Positions 60,201 through 64,000 of a stretch of 64,000 nt of DNA are shown piece by piece. Position numbers and translations under genes: made by a program. The stretch spans positions 8,578,501-8,642,500 of the forward strand of contig JAHHIN020000030.1 in assembly GCA_019925095.2 (NCBI GenBank), in the 5' to 3' direction. Every line of letters begins with the position of its first letter. The first letter of the stretch is position 1. Origin of the DNA: Dendrolimus kikuchii. Taxonomy: Eukaryota > Arthropoda > Insecta > Lepidoptera > Lasiocampidae. The notes below the pieces were generated by a model, which saw nothing but the letters and a program-made list of their open reading frames with translations, did no database searches and had not been told where the DNA came from.

Positions 60201-62379
60201 AAAACAGGAAAGGATAAGGATAAGATGTCATTTAATCCGAAAACTTAACACTTTTCTCATGATTTCTTTGTAAAAACGTGAAATTTAATTTCGACATTTT
60301 CAAGGTTATCGAATTGATTGATGTTGTCAGGTGAGTAGTGTGACTTATTTTCCAAAATTTGGGGAATTTTGTTACGTTTTTTTTTTATTTAAAAAATATG
60401 AATAATTGAAAAAATCTATAGAAAAAGCACATGTAATGTTTGTGTATCCAGTTTTCTTAAAGTAATTTGTATTACGTTTTAGACTTCCTACGGATCCAAT
60501 TGTATCCAATTGTTGGACAAAGAGATGGATTTTGAACGAAAATATTTTGAATCATTTTCAGAGATATTTTTACACTATGTTTTTTATATTTTCTTATCAA
60601 CGGCACAGTTGTATTGAAATAAAGTACCTAAAATAATTATATATGATCGTGACCGATAAGATGTAAGTTGTGTGAAGGATAATTAGAAAATGTAAGAATA
60701 CTTAACCACCATATAAAATTATTTCTAATCTAACCTTAGCGCTTTGGACAATATAAACTTTTTAATGTAACCTTATGACGTTTGACATAGAATTGACAGA
60801 ATGCGTGCTGCAAATATCGTCAAAGAGGATGTAAAAAAAACTGAATATTGTTTAAAGCAGATGCTTCGGTCGGAGTTATCTATACTAATATTATAAAGAG
60901 GTAAAGTTTGTAAGTTTGTGACGTTGTAGGGAATAATCTCGGGATCTACTAAACTGAATTTAAAAATTCATTTACTGTTGGAAAGCTACGTTAACAGGGA
61001 GTGTCATAGGCTTTATAACATGACGCTTTATACCACGGGAGCGGGACAGACCGCGGGTGAATCCGCGCCGGGGCGCTAGTAATATTATAGATAACTCTTT
61101 ATTGTCATAATTAAGATATTAATTTTGTCTATATTCTGTTAGCTGCATCTCCATTAATTCCTAATAAAGAAATAATTTAATATATTAATATGATAAAAAA
61201 CTAATTTTAGTTCATAAAATAATCAAACTAAACTAGTTTGAATAATAAAAACTTTTGGATATGAATATTTTTATTTTTATAATAGCCCTTTTCAAGTGGT
61301 TTAGTTGCTCTTAAGTCCATGCATTAAAACTATCCCGTGTACCTACCCAGTAGTTCCTACTACTGATATAAACTTTGGATTACACATAAAGCCTACTACC
61401 CAATATAAACCTATGGAATAGTTCCAAGTCTACTATTACAAATGATTTCACTGACTTTTAGCGCAGGATAATCCCTGGGTTATAAATAGTCATCTAATAG
61501 CCTTCGTGAACATGATGTGTAACACAAAAATAATTTGCCATTATGAATAGTTTTTTTAGAATTATTATATTAGTATTGGTAATTAACAGACTTATAAATA
61601 TGTACTAATATCTGTACAGACATTTTATTGCGAATTAAAATTACTACATGTGCTAGAATGTGTTATGAACTCATTTGTGCATGTATTTTTTTATGGTTCG
61701 TTCCAAGACACACACTTTTGTTGCTAATACTTTATTAAAAAAAAAACTAAAACCTCTGAGTAATATTAAATTATATCACATAAAGCGATAAATCATAACG
61801 ATCATTTAAACTTTTCACTTACATAAAAAAATTTAATTATAAAAAATGGGGTAATATTTTTTTCCTGATATCCCGAAAACGCAGAGTGAATTTAGCAACG
61901 GTTCGCGTTTTTGATGCCGTTTTTGGCGATGTTGTTTGTTAGCAATGCTCTCTCTAGACATGTTATATCTCAATGTTAAAAATATAATTGATAATGTTAA
62001 CATTGATATACAAAATATTGGTACATCACTCAATTGAATATTGTATAAGATGTTTATGAAGAAATAAACATCTTTTTAGCGATTTGATAATATTATTGCC
62101 GAGCATATACGTATGAACTGAAAGTCTATTTTATTTGCTTTCAGCATGTAAAACGCATTCGCATCACGAAATCAAAATATCTATTTGTAATAAAGGCTTA
62201 CTAAATCACAAATACACTGGTTATTTCGATTATTTTAAACATTTTTTAACCTAACACGTGTTTGAGAACATGAACCGACATTACTCAAGGAATCTTTTTT
62301 GGAACACTCACTGTATTATCTCTTTACACCATATATATTTTTAATGATTAAACACATTTTGTAATAATAAACTTACCAT
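35801..62379 (-). CDS. RpL4: 60S ribosomal protein L4 (uL4), ten exons
   Basis: A structural protein of the cytosolic large ribosomal subunit that lines the peptide exit tunnel with an extended loop. Coding exons, in transcript order: 62379-62377, 59538-59358, 50847-50766, 50055-49892, 44942-44818, 43806-43708, 40587-40419, 39119-38984, 37327-37168, 35965-35801. All junctions are GT-AG, the phases agree, and the total is 427 residues, against about 400 in flies and 427 in human. Clear L4 blocks are [94 protein letters not shown], and a lysine-rich tail. The start of exon 7 is odd (see that entry). The introns carry snoRNAs and most of the mobile elements of the region. It is presumably translationally controlled through a 5'TOP-like leader. 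Confidence 0.95.
36034..36106 (-). ncRNA. Intronic box C/D snoRNA, copy 1 (RpL4 intron 9)
   Basis: 73 nt from a perfect box C (ATGATGA, 36106-36100) to a perfect box D (CTGA, 36037-36034). The end of box D lies 68 nt before the exon 10 acceptor, the usual spacing for intron-encoded C/D snoRNAs. It shares ATCAGAGCATTGGGTTATGA and ACCATGATTACTTG with the RNA in intron 8. Vertebrate RPL4 introns also host C/D snoRNAs (U16, U18). The rRNA target could not be determined. The terminal stem is weak. Confidence 0.7.
36594..37099. mobile_element. MITE with GGGGCCCAATTCTGC ends, interrupted by RTE
   Basis: The inverted termini (GGGGCCCAATTCTGCTATT and GCAGGATTTGGCCCC) match a second copy at 51201-51550 and a fragment near 50087. 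An RTE tail is inserted at 36641-36854. No coding capacity. Confidence 0.65.
36641..36854 (-). mobile_element. 5'-truncated RTE-type LINE tail in RpL4 intron 9
   Basis: 214 bp with tail (TATG)n, flanked by a 9-bp duplication, CAGACACTA (36632-36640 and 36855-36863), inside a MITE. Confidence 0.85.
37107..37138 (+). repeat. LINE-tail fragment
   Basis: GAGCCGTCAGCCTATACTCC followed by an A run. This is the last 30 bp of the tail family, next to RpL4 exon 9. Confidence 0.6.
37168..37327 (-). CDS. RpL4: RpL4 exon 9
   Basis: Acceptor TTTGCAG|CAAGCG and donor GGA|GTGAGT. Encodes [20 protein letters not shown] and the following basic helix to AEKRG. Confidence 0.9.
37399..37474 (-). ncRNA. Intronic box C/D snoRNA, copy 2 (RpL4 intron 8)
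   Basis: 76 nt from box C (ATGATGA, 37474-37468) to box D (CTGA, 37402-37399). The end of box D is 71 nt before the exon 9 acceptor. It is clearly related to the intron 9 RNA over the middle 50 nt, while the segments just before box D differ. This suggests duplication followed by change of one guide. Confidence 0.7.
37500..37695. mobile_element. Long-inverted-repeat MITE, degraded copy
   Basis: Shares CGAAACGTCGGAA, CGTGATCACGG and the ACCGCGCGTAAAACC end with the copy at 40748-41068. Confidence 0.5.
37970..38102 (+). repeat. SINE-like LINE-tail repeat fragment
   Basis: GAGTATGCCGCCATAGCAAC to GGTGTTGCC is the same segment as in 12943-13000. Confidence 0.6.
38223..38276. repeat. (CT)n and poly-C microsatellite
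   Basis: TCTCTCTC run, then about 14 C, then CTCTCTGTCTCTC, in RpL4 intron 8. Confidence 0.95.
38455..38545 (-). repeat. tRNA-derived SINE
   Basis: The minus strand has TGGTTGAGTGG (box A) and GGGTTCGATCCC (box B) about 45 nt apart, as in a tRNA gene or tRNA-derived SINE. No tRNA cloverleaf is apparent. Confidence 0.6.
38760..38945. repeat. TCTAGAAAAAATTATAG-type tandem repeat
   Basis: Eight to nine degenerate units of about 17-21 bp (GTTCTAGAAAAAATTATAGA) in RpL4 intron 8, ending about 40 nt after the exon 8 donor. Confidence 0.85.
38984..39119 (-). CDS. RpL4: RpL4 exon 8
   Basis: Acceptor TTAACAG|ACGCC and donor CCCAA|GTACGT. Encodes [20 protein letters not shown] to KVLRAP. Confidence 0.9.
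39196..39318 (-). repeat. LINE-tail repeat fragment
   Basis: CGGCCCACCTGATGGAAAGTGG is the reverse of the tail family. Confidence 0.6.
39620..39800. repeat. Dispersed repeat shared with 42180-42330
   Basis: CCTTTGGGATTCGCTT, ATATGTAACNCAA and TATCGAGNAAGGCTTATCAA occur in the same order in both copies. Confidence 0.6.
40020..40345. repeat. Degenerate long-period tandem repeat
   Basis: Three units share TTTTTTCCACTCAGTGAGAA, TTGACATTTACTCACT and ATTTAAAGCA in order. Spacing is roughly 70-150 bp. Lies in RpL4 intron 7. Confidence 0.5.
40419..40587 (-). CDS. RpL4: RpL4 exon 7, with apparent N-terminal extension
   Basis: Conserved from [20 protein letters not shown] to WTQSAFDRL, donor CTCG|GTGAGT. 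The preceding exon ends ...YNKDQ in phase 0. Relatives continue with only two or three residues before RAFRN. Here the only AG that keeps frame is at 40589-40588 (AATAACAG|CTTCTT), which adds [12 protein letters not shown]. Nearer AGs break the frame. Either the exon is extended in this species or the genomic sequence has a small error near GGTACC at 40554-40559. Confidence 0.65.
40748..41068. mobile_element. Fold-back MITE with long inverted repeats
   Basis: The left arm (ACTACGTTTCAACGATTTTA, then TTATTCCGTCGTTTCGCCAC) is the reverse complement of the right arm (GTGGCCGAAACGTCGGAATA, then TAAAACCGTCAAAACGTAAT). No coding capacity. Related DNA is at 37500-37695 and near 42780. Confidence 0.7.
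41401..41629 (+). mobile_element. RTE-type LINE tail with internal deletion
   Basis: 229 bp, flanked by an 11-bp duplication, ATTCGTAATAT (41390-41400 and 41630-41640). Relative to other copies, the part between LRWFG and [10 protein letters not shown] is missing. Confidence 0.85.
41702..42134. mobile_element. Pogo/Tigger-type MITE
   Basis: The inverted ends CAGTGTAAACTGCATGTAAC and GTTATATAGAGTTTATGCTG are flanked by TA. No transposase. Confidence 0.6.
42180..42310. repeat. Dispersed repeat, second copy of 39620-39800
   Basis: See the first copy. It ends just before an RTE insertion. Confidence 0.6.
42330..42411 (+). mobile_element. Minimal RTE insertion (82 bp)
   Basis: Only the last 82 bp of the RTE, GTGTGTAAGAATAAGCC to (TATG)n. 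A perfect 13-bp duplication flanks it, AATTACCACGACG (42317-42329 and 42412-42424). Confidence 0.95.
42505..42755. repeat. Dispersed repeat with CCCGCGACTTCGTCCGCG end
   Basis: Starts TAGCTTCTGCCCGCGACTTC and ends near ATTAGTATATGATT. A repeat type often seen in lepidopteran DNA; class not determined. Confidence 0.5.
43366..43490 (+). mobile_element. RTE-type LINE tail in RpL4 intron 6
   Basis: 125 bp, flanked by the 13-bp duplication ATAAATCTTGTAA (43353-43365 and 43491-43503). Confidence 0.9.
43708..43806 (-). CDS. RpL4: RpL4 exon 6
   Basis: Acceptor ATTGCAG|GTATAC and donor CAA|GTAAGA. Encodes [20 protein letters not shown] to YNKDQ. Confidence 0.95.
44170..44770 (-). repeat. Intronic duplicated block, copy A (RpL4 intron 5)
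   Basis: Aligns with 48600-49060 plus 49556-49735. Shared words in order are TGGAATGATCACAAACTTTA, GATCGCAGTTGAAAC, CTTGCAGCGAAAT, ATTGACAATA. It lies just inside the donor of exon 5. Function unknown. Confidence 0.65.
44818..44942 (-). CDS. RpL4: RpL4 exon 5
   Basis: Acceptor CATCAG|GTCAC and donor AAG|GTAATT. Encodes [20 protein letters not shown] to WSDVLK. Confidence 0.95.
45044..45140 (-). repeat. LINE-tail repeat fragment
   Basis: T run followed by ACGGCCCCACCTGATGGAAA, the reverse of the tail family. Confidence 0.65.
45340..45560. repeat. Dispersed repeat related to 19200-19560
   Basis: GGTAGGTGGCGCTGA and TGAGTGGGTGGGTCC are reverse counterparts of words at 19280-19400. Confidence 0.45.
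45572..45895 (-). repeat. SINE-like LINE-tail repeat, complete copy
   Basis: Minus-strand element ending in a poly-A tail (T run 45572-45588). The 3' 110 bp match the tail of the LINE at 14690-17275. The 5' half (from GGAACGGAGAAAGAATACAA) is not found in that LINE. No RNA polymerase III boxes were found. Confidence 0.65.
46090..46440. repeat. Dispersed repeat with (TCTG)n
   Basis: Starts near ATTAATATTATAAATGCGAA with eight TCTG units at about 46132-46162, then two related halves, each containing GGACCGATTTGGCTGA. Confidence 0.6.
46495..46885. repeat. 10-bp minisatellite, TTTTGCCCTT unit
   Basis: About 35-40 units of TTTTGCCCTT with sporadic variants (TTTTACCATT, TTGGGCCCTT), in RpL4 intron 4. 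Because 10 is not a multiple of 3, all frames are open on both strands and read a 10-residue repeat (for example [10 protein letters not shown] on the minus strand). These frames are not genes. Confidence 0.95.
46886..48590. other. RpL4 intron 4 interior, no gene
   Basis: Nothing beyond short chance frames. Confidence 0.5.
48600..49735 (-). repeat. Intronic duplicated block, copy B (RpL4 intron 4)
   Basis: Counterpart of 44170-44770, interrupted at about 49060-49555 by another repeat. It sits just inside the donor of exon 4. Confidence 0.6.
49060..49555. repeat. Dispersed repeat inserted in duplicated block
   Basis: Contains ACTACTGAGCCGATTTC and ends GACGAAGTCGCAGGCATATC. Related in reverse to 50395-50690. 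Confidence 0.5.
49892..50055 (-). CDS. RpL4: RpL4 exon 4
   Basis: Acceptor TCCTTAG|GTCCGG and donor AGAG|GTCAGT. Encodes [20 protein letters not shown] to [11 protein letters not shown], which includes the exit-tunnel loop region. Confidence 0.95.
50766..50847 (-). CDS. RpL4: RpL4 exon 3
   Basis: Acceptor TTGTTAAG|GCCACC and donor CATAG|GTAAG. Encodes [20 protein letters not shown] to GGGTH. Confidence 0.95.
51122..51200 (-). repeat. LINE-tail repeat fragment
   Basis: GGAGAGTGGTCATCGTCGCC is a diverged reverse tail, cut by the MITE at 51201. Confidence 0.55.
51201..51550. mobile_element. MITE with GGGGCTCAATTCT ends, second copy
   Basis: 350 bp. The end GCAGAATTGGACCCC is the inverted partner. 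Internal words match 36870-37090 (TTCTGTTAATTCCAATGNCG, GATATTGTGGATTTAGTAGA). Confidence 0.7.
51663..51980 (-). repeat. SINE-like LINE-tail repeat, complete copy
   Basis: Second full copy, nearly the same as 45572-45895. Confidence 0.65.
52183..52270. repeat. Pogo/Tigger-type terminal fragment
   Basis: TAGTAGAACCTCTTTAAGTC resembles the end of the element at 58119. It abuts the copia 5' LTR. Confidence 0.45.
52274..52536 (+). repeat. Copia 5' LTR
   Basis: GTTGAATATG...CTATCA. The 3' copy starts TGTTGAA, so the first T may have changed to A here. Confidence 0.9.
52537..52552 (+). promoter_or_regulatory. Copia primer binding site
   Basis: GGTTATGGGCCCAGCC directly follows the LTR. Known copia elements prime from an internal cut of initiator tRNA at this sequence. 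Confidence 0.75.
52694..56629 (+). CDS. Copia Gag-Pol polyprotein
   Basis: 1311 residues in one frame from the ATG at 52694. The frame is open further upstream but has no earlier ATG. Gag (about 1-260) ends in two knuckles, [14 protein letters not shown] near 213 and [14 protein letters not shown] near 241. Protease has DSGASEHMC near 283. Integrase has VHTDVCGPM near 475, RSDNGLEF near 539 and [10 protein letters not shown] near 576, so D, D and E are all kept. Reverse transcriptase has KWVFKIK near 850, [12 protein letters not shown], and YVDDLLIF near 995. RNase H has CDADWGG near 1164 and STEAEYIAL near 1203. The single-frame layout and domain order fit Ty1/copia. It looks capable of coding for all enzymes needed to move. 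Confidence 0.95.
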   Translation: MEGNSTVIKLEGAKNWNIWKFQTSIILRGHGLLEVVEGRAKKPDEIASRTTWEAKDTKAQTLLVTRMSEDVMLHIISCNNSADMWRKLQSVYEQKTETSIHILQQRFFQFKFEEGVHMSTFLSRIQEMQCSLKQMGEEISDKFIITKILMSLPDQYKHFISAWESAPENKQTIDNLVARLLIEEERLKEKNLDNGETSAAFFAKRNYNKNNIKCFKCNKLGHYKIECKSKINNQMNINNNKCFYCGKFGHYKANCKYKKNKDSNAFIVSRSLYNNAQTSKWLVDSGASEHMCCDRTLFKTFENVSGKSVIIGNGMSISTLGCGTLSAQVYNGTKWVDTTMENVLYVPDLKINLFSVNCATDRGYYIVTDENSCKFYKNNKVCAIAMRDGGSYYLDFRYKSGEAWVAGTKQTSLQEWHEKLAHQNFKQVKDILDKNNIEYDQQSNNIKCESCLEGKIHRLPFTNSVSSSTRICELVHTDVCGPMEVTSLGGSRYFVLFKDDYSNYRNLYFIKNKDEVKDCIMDFIKKSENITGKKIKYLRSDNGLEFVNKSVQQILSMHGIIHQNTIPYTPQQNGKAERENRTLVEAARTMLCSKNLDKRLWAEATHTAAYVLNRTGNSKETGKTPYQSWTKRDFDIQTLKKFGTEVIVHIPKEKRSKWDSKGEKGIMVGYGENVKGYRVYFEHRNKVEVKRDLIFIEKNDMTLGCKNVLENTENLPVIMPEGMKEQTEEGKEGQCSELQVQSDESCYSPSESGEETDDDMMSCDESFYKDLDVQVGQSRPSKRVRKPPSSYIYSACVSSDISPMTYSDAMARNDSSKWKDAIARELETLKCNDTWEFCEKPLNKNVISSKWVFKIKNINDEIQYKARLVARGFEQNDNLNIYDLYAPVAKLTTFRLFVVIATKLKLPIHQLDVKGAFLYGDLLEDVYLSLPEGAYSGNNNIVKLKKSLYGLKRSPKYWNEKFNSVIIKEGFKRSMCDSCLYTKFHNDYKMYVLLYVDDLLIFGTCSIQVNQLKSKLSAKFDIKDLGYVSNFLGIHVKQNLETGVTELSQKEYLKNVLNKYKMSNCKPMSTPLDQNFNTKILKSEICKQDKNLENMCRQIIGSLMYAVVGTRPDLNFAVSMLSRYQNCANINLLMCLKRVLRYVKNTIDYKLIYKCTDNLLLGYCDADWGGNLIDRKSTTGYCISYSGCLISWCSKKQNSVSLSSTEAEYIALSMTVSEACGLMNLIKDFNIQNLDSCSILCDNQSAIMVASTDSVKRLKHIDIRFHFIKDIVKKGKIKLDYVKSENQLADMFTKALSKDLICKFSRECGLL
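56695..56705 (+). promoter_or_regulatory. Copia polypurine tract
   Basis: GAGGGGGG just upstream of the 3' LTR; primes plus-strand DNA. Confidence 0.7.
56707..56969 (+). repeat. Copia 3' LTR
   Basis: Identical by eye to the 5' LTR over 263 bp. Confidence 0.95.
56970..57921. other. RpL4 intron 2 interior with microsatellites
   Basis: (CA)n/(CG)n at about 57160-57190 and (AT)n at 57191-57230. No gene is seen. Confidence 0.7.
57922..58062 (+). mobile_element. RTE-type LINE tail in RpL4 intron 2
   Basis: 141 bp, flanked by the 11-bp duplication AATGAAATGTA (57911-57921 and 58063-58073). Confidence 0.9.
58119..59115 (+). mobile_element. Pogo/Tigger-type DNA transposon, deletion derivative
   Basis: 997 bp. 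Termini CAGTAGAACCTCGATAACTC and its inverse TTATCGAGGTTCTACTG are flanked by TA on both sides. Subterminal AACCTCTATAACTTAAAA words recur near both ends. Contains only the DNA-binding half of a transposase. Confidence 0.9.
58560..58980 (+). pseudogene. Pogo-type transposase N-terminal part (CENP-B-like)
   Basis: The ATG at 58560 reads [20 protein letters not shown] and then [20 protein letters not shown]. This is a helix-turn-helix of the CENP-B/pogo type that binds transposon ends. The frame stops at about 58712. A second frame (58651-58842) and a third (to about 58980, with [20 protein letters not shown]) continue the CENP-B-type DNA-binding region. The DDE catalytic domain is absent, so the element depends on another copy. 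Confidence 0.8.
59358..59538 (-). CDS. RpL4: RpL4 exon 2
   Basis: Acceptor TTATTACAG|AGTCTA and donor GCTG|GTATGT. Encodes [20 protein letters not shown] to YCVSKEAG. Confidence 0.95.
59539..62376 (-). other. RpL4 intron 1
   Basis: 2.8 kb AT-rich intron. A dispersed repeat at about 60885-61080 starts ACTAATATTATAAAGAGG and ends GGGGCGCTAGTAATATTATA. No gene or snoRNA was recognised. Confidence 0.75.
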
Positions 62380-62465
62380 TTCGCTATATCAGCGAAGTTA
62401 TTTCTCCTAAAACACACTATAAGCGGCGATAAAGACCATCCGCCATGCCACGGAGAAATGAAAAG
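62377..62465 (-). CDS. RpL4: RpL4 exon 1: 5' UTR plus the start codon only
   Basis: The ATG (62379-62377) is followed directly by donor GTAAGT, so the initiator methionine is the only residue encoded in this exon. The 5' UTR is about 86 nt if transcription starts at the C at 62465. Confidence 0.85.
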
Positions 62466-62470
62466 ACCGG
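62453..62470 (-). promoter_or_regulatory. RpL4 5'TOP-like transcription start
   Basis: CCGGTCTTTTCATTTCTC on the minus strand. A start at the C of CTTTTC would give the pyrimidine run of ribosomal-protein mRNAs, through which nutrient signalling controls translation. Start position inferred. Confidence 0.55.
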
Positions 62471-62915
62471 AAATCATAGTGTTCGTGTGACAGTTGTAAA
62501 GGGCAGTTACCAATAATAAAAATATTCAAATGGGATGACATTAACTCTATGGATCGTATTCTTTGTTACTTTAGATCAAAAACTTAAAATTAGGGGTGAT
62601 CTGTAACAGGTAAAATAAGAGACCTGTTCCACCTGTTCCTGTTTCAGTGAAAAAACAATTCCAGAACAAAGAAATCAAACACAAAAATCGGAATGAATCA
62701 CAGACAGACTCGCAGAATCACAGACTCAGAGAGGATATGAGGTTCAGAATAGTTCGGATTCATGCTAGGCCTTTCATCTCAGTTAAATATTTTTACCACC
62801 ATATTGTCACCTGTCTAATAAATAATAATAATTTTAAAAGTATGTTATCTTAATGATAGATAATGTCATATTTTAAATGATACATAACAGTACATTATTC
62901 TGTATGTCTTTCAAG
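62466..62915. other. RpL4 upstream region
   Basis: AT-rich. No gene or named promoter element recognised. Confidence 0.45.
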
Positions 62916-63937
62916 ATCACGGGCCATAAAAATGGCCCGGACTTTTGGGGGGCTTGCGTGGGGCCATGGGAAGGCCAACACGTAGAGGCCCCTTGACAAA
63001 TTTAAGGTAAATGTGGCGTGACACTGACCGGCGATTATCCCTGTCTACACTATAAAGTAATGCACCCAAGGACAAGCCCCGGCCAGTGTAGAACTATTGT
63101 GGGAAATGAAGACAAAAAGTACCGGGCTATTGTGGTGAACTGCTAATGGTACTAGGGGTCTGGGAATATGGGGACTATGGCGTCTGCCCGTCGCAATGTT
63201 CAGGGAACATGGAAAATTTGGCAAACGGTGACTCGCCACTCCCTGCATGGGCCCCAGAAAATGCCATAAAGACAGGGGCAACATGGGTGTGAGTGGCTAA
63301 GGGGTGTAGAGAGGTGGGCTGCAGGTTCACCGAAGCTACTTCCGACGTTAGGCCATTTATCACTTCCACCCCTGGAGCTTGAGTCTTAGCTCTAGCGATC
63401 TCCACTCCGTGCCGGCTGGTTAAGGCAAGCACGGAGGCGGGGGCCTTGCCTTGGCCCCCGGAGTCAGGTACGAGGTGTCGCTACTCACCTAAGGCTTCGC
63501 CACAAAGCCCCCCTGCGGGCACAGTACATTTATTATTATACACCATAATTTATGTGAGTATCCGAATGTATTTATAATTATTACCAAAATGGACTTGGAA
63601 TAGGGTTAAGGCATGTTATTGCTATCTTCAGTTCCTGGAGGGCATCCGTGCGAAACAGTCGCAAATGCCCATGCTCTTTGCGGAAATTGCAATTTTCCAC
63701 GCTTTTTCGCTCCTAAAAAGCGACAAATTGCGACAATAGTTGTGTAGTGATAGTGTACAGTGTTATTTAGTTCGATTCCGGCGCGAATCAGTTGTTTTTC
63801 GACTGGGGTGAGTTGTTAAGCTCTATTCGCTTGTTCATTTCGGCGCGCCTAGGCGCATTACGCAATAACGGTCGTTTGTGTCGATATATATTCACGCGCG
63901 TCGACTGGTCCCGGCAAGGGAACGGGCCTCCAGTAAT
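62916..63937 (+). repeat. GC-rich block, probable LINE 5' region or unclassified repeat
   Basis: Composition changes sharply near 62920, where CGGGCCAT-AAAA-ATGGCCCG forms a hairpin. GC-rich stretches (63180-63530, 63840-63930) are separated by AT-rich DNA. Minus-strand open frames here have no family signal. Confidence 0.35.
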
Positions 63938-64000
63938 GGATGGCCCAGGTCCCCAGAAGGCCCCGAGGCCTTCGAGTGTCCCGCGCAAGCGGGACCACAC
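63938..64000 (+). pseudogene. Possible LINE ORF1 start, cut by window edge
   Basis: An ATG at 63938 opens MDGPGPQKAPRPSSVPRKRD to the window end. The proline- and arginine-rich start and GC-rich context resemble the ORF1 start of the Jockey-clade LINE at the other end of the window (MDGVESSPSP). Only about 20 codons are visible. Confidence 0.3.

Noticed and set aside
60039..60248. 69-codon frame in RpL4 intron 1
   Set aside because: Chance frame in intronic DNA; no motif, and no splice or poly-A signals to support a gene.

Overview
This is an insect nuclear window, most likely Lepidoptera. Two spliced housekeeping genes sit in an AT-rich landscape dominated by transposable elements. The lepidopteran call rests on the RpL4 protein, a Mag-type Ty3/gypsy element with very short LTRs, RTE copies ending in TATG repeats, and long repeat-filled introns. 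No bacterial-type gene, CRISPR array or operon was seen.

Layout. 1-4110: a Jockey-clade LINE on the minus strand, running off the left edge. 4640-13107: a four-level nest in which a SINE-like LINE-tail repeat is split by a hAT-type element, which is split by a Mag-type Ty3/gypsy element, which is split by a 3.4 kb Tc1/mariner-type element. 13435-20300: SINE and RTE fragments, a hAT-type element (14267-17851) with a perfect 8-bp target duplication that contains a broken LINE, then unclassified repeats. 21025-21114: a candidate first coding exon of an unidentified minus-strand gene. 23845-30303: a complete but mutated BEL/Pao element whose leader carries an unusual array of short repeats.

30782-33944 (+): mitochondrial ribosomal protein S35 in two exons. 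35801-62379 (-): ribosomal protein L4 in ten exons over about 26.6 kb. The two genes converge, with their stop codons about 1.9 kb apart. RpL4 exon 1 codes only for the initiator methionine and follows a 5'TOP-like start. Its last two introns each carry a box C/D snoRNA about 70 nt before the acceptor, and the two snoRNAs are related. Its other introns hold most of the mobile DNA: five short RTE insertions with target duplications, several MITEs, a 10-bp minisatellite, an internal sequence duplication, and an apparently intact copia element (52274-56969) with identical LTRs.

62466-64000: RpL4 upstream DNA, then a GC-rich block that may be the 5' end of another LINE.

The two identified host genes both serve translation, S35 in mitochondria and L4 in the cytosol. 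Nothing suggests a joint pathway beyond that. The most unusual signals are the paired intronic snoRNAs, the BEL leader array, the insertion nest, and an apparent extension at the start of RpL4 exon 7.
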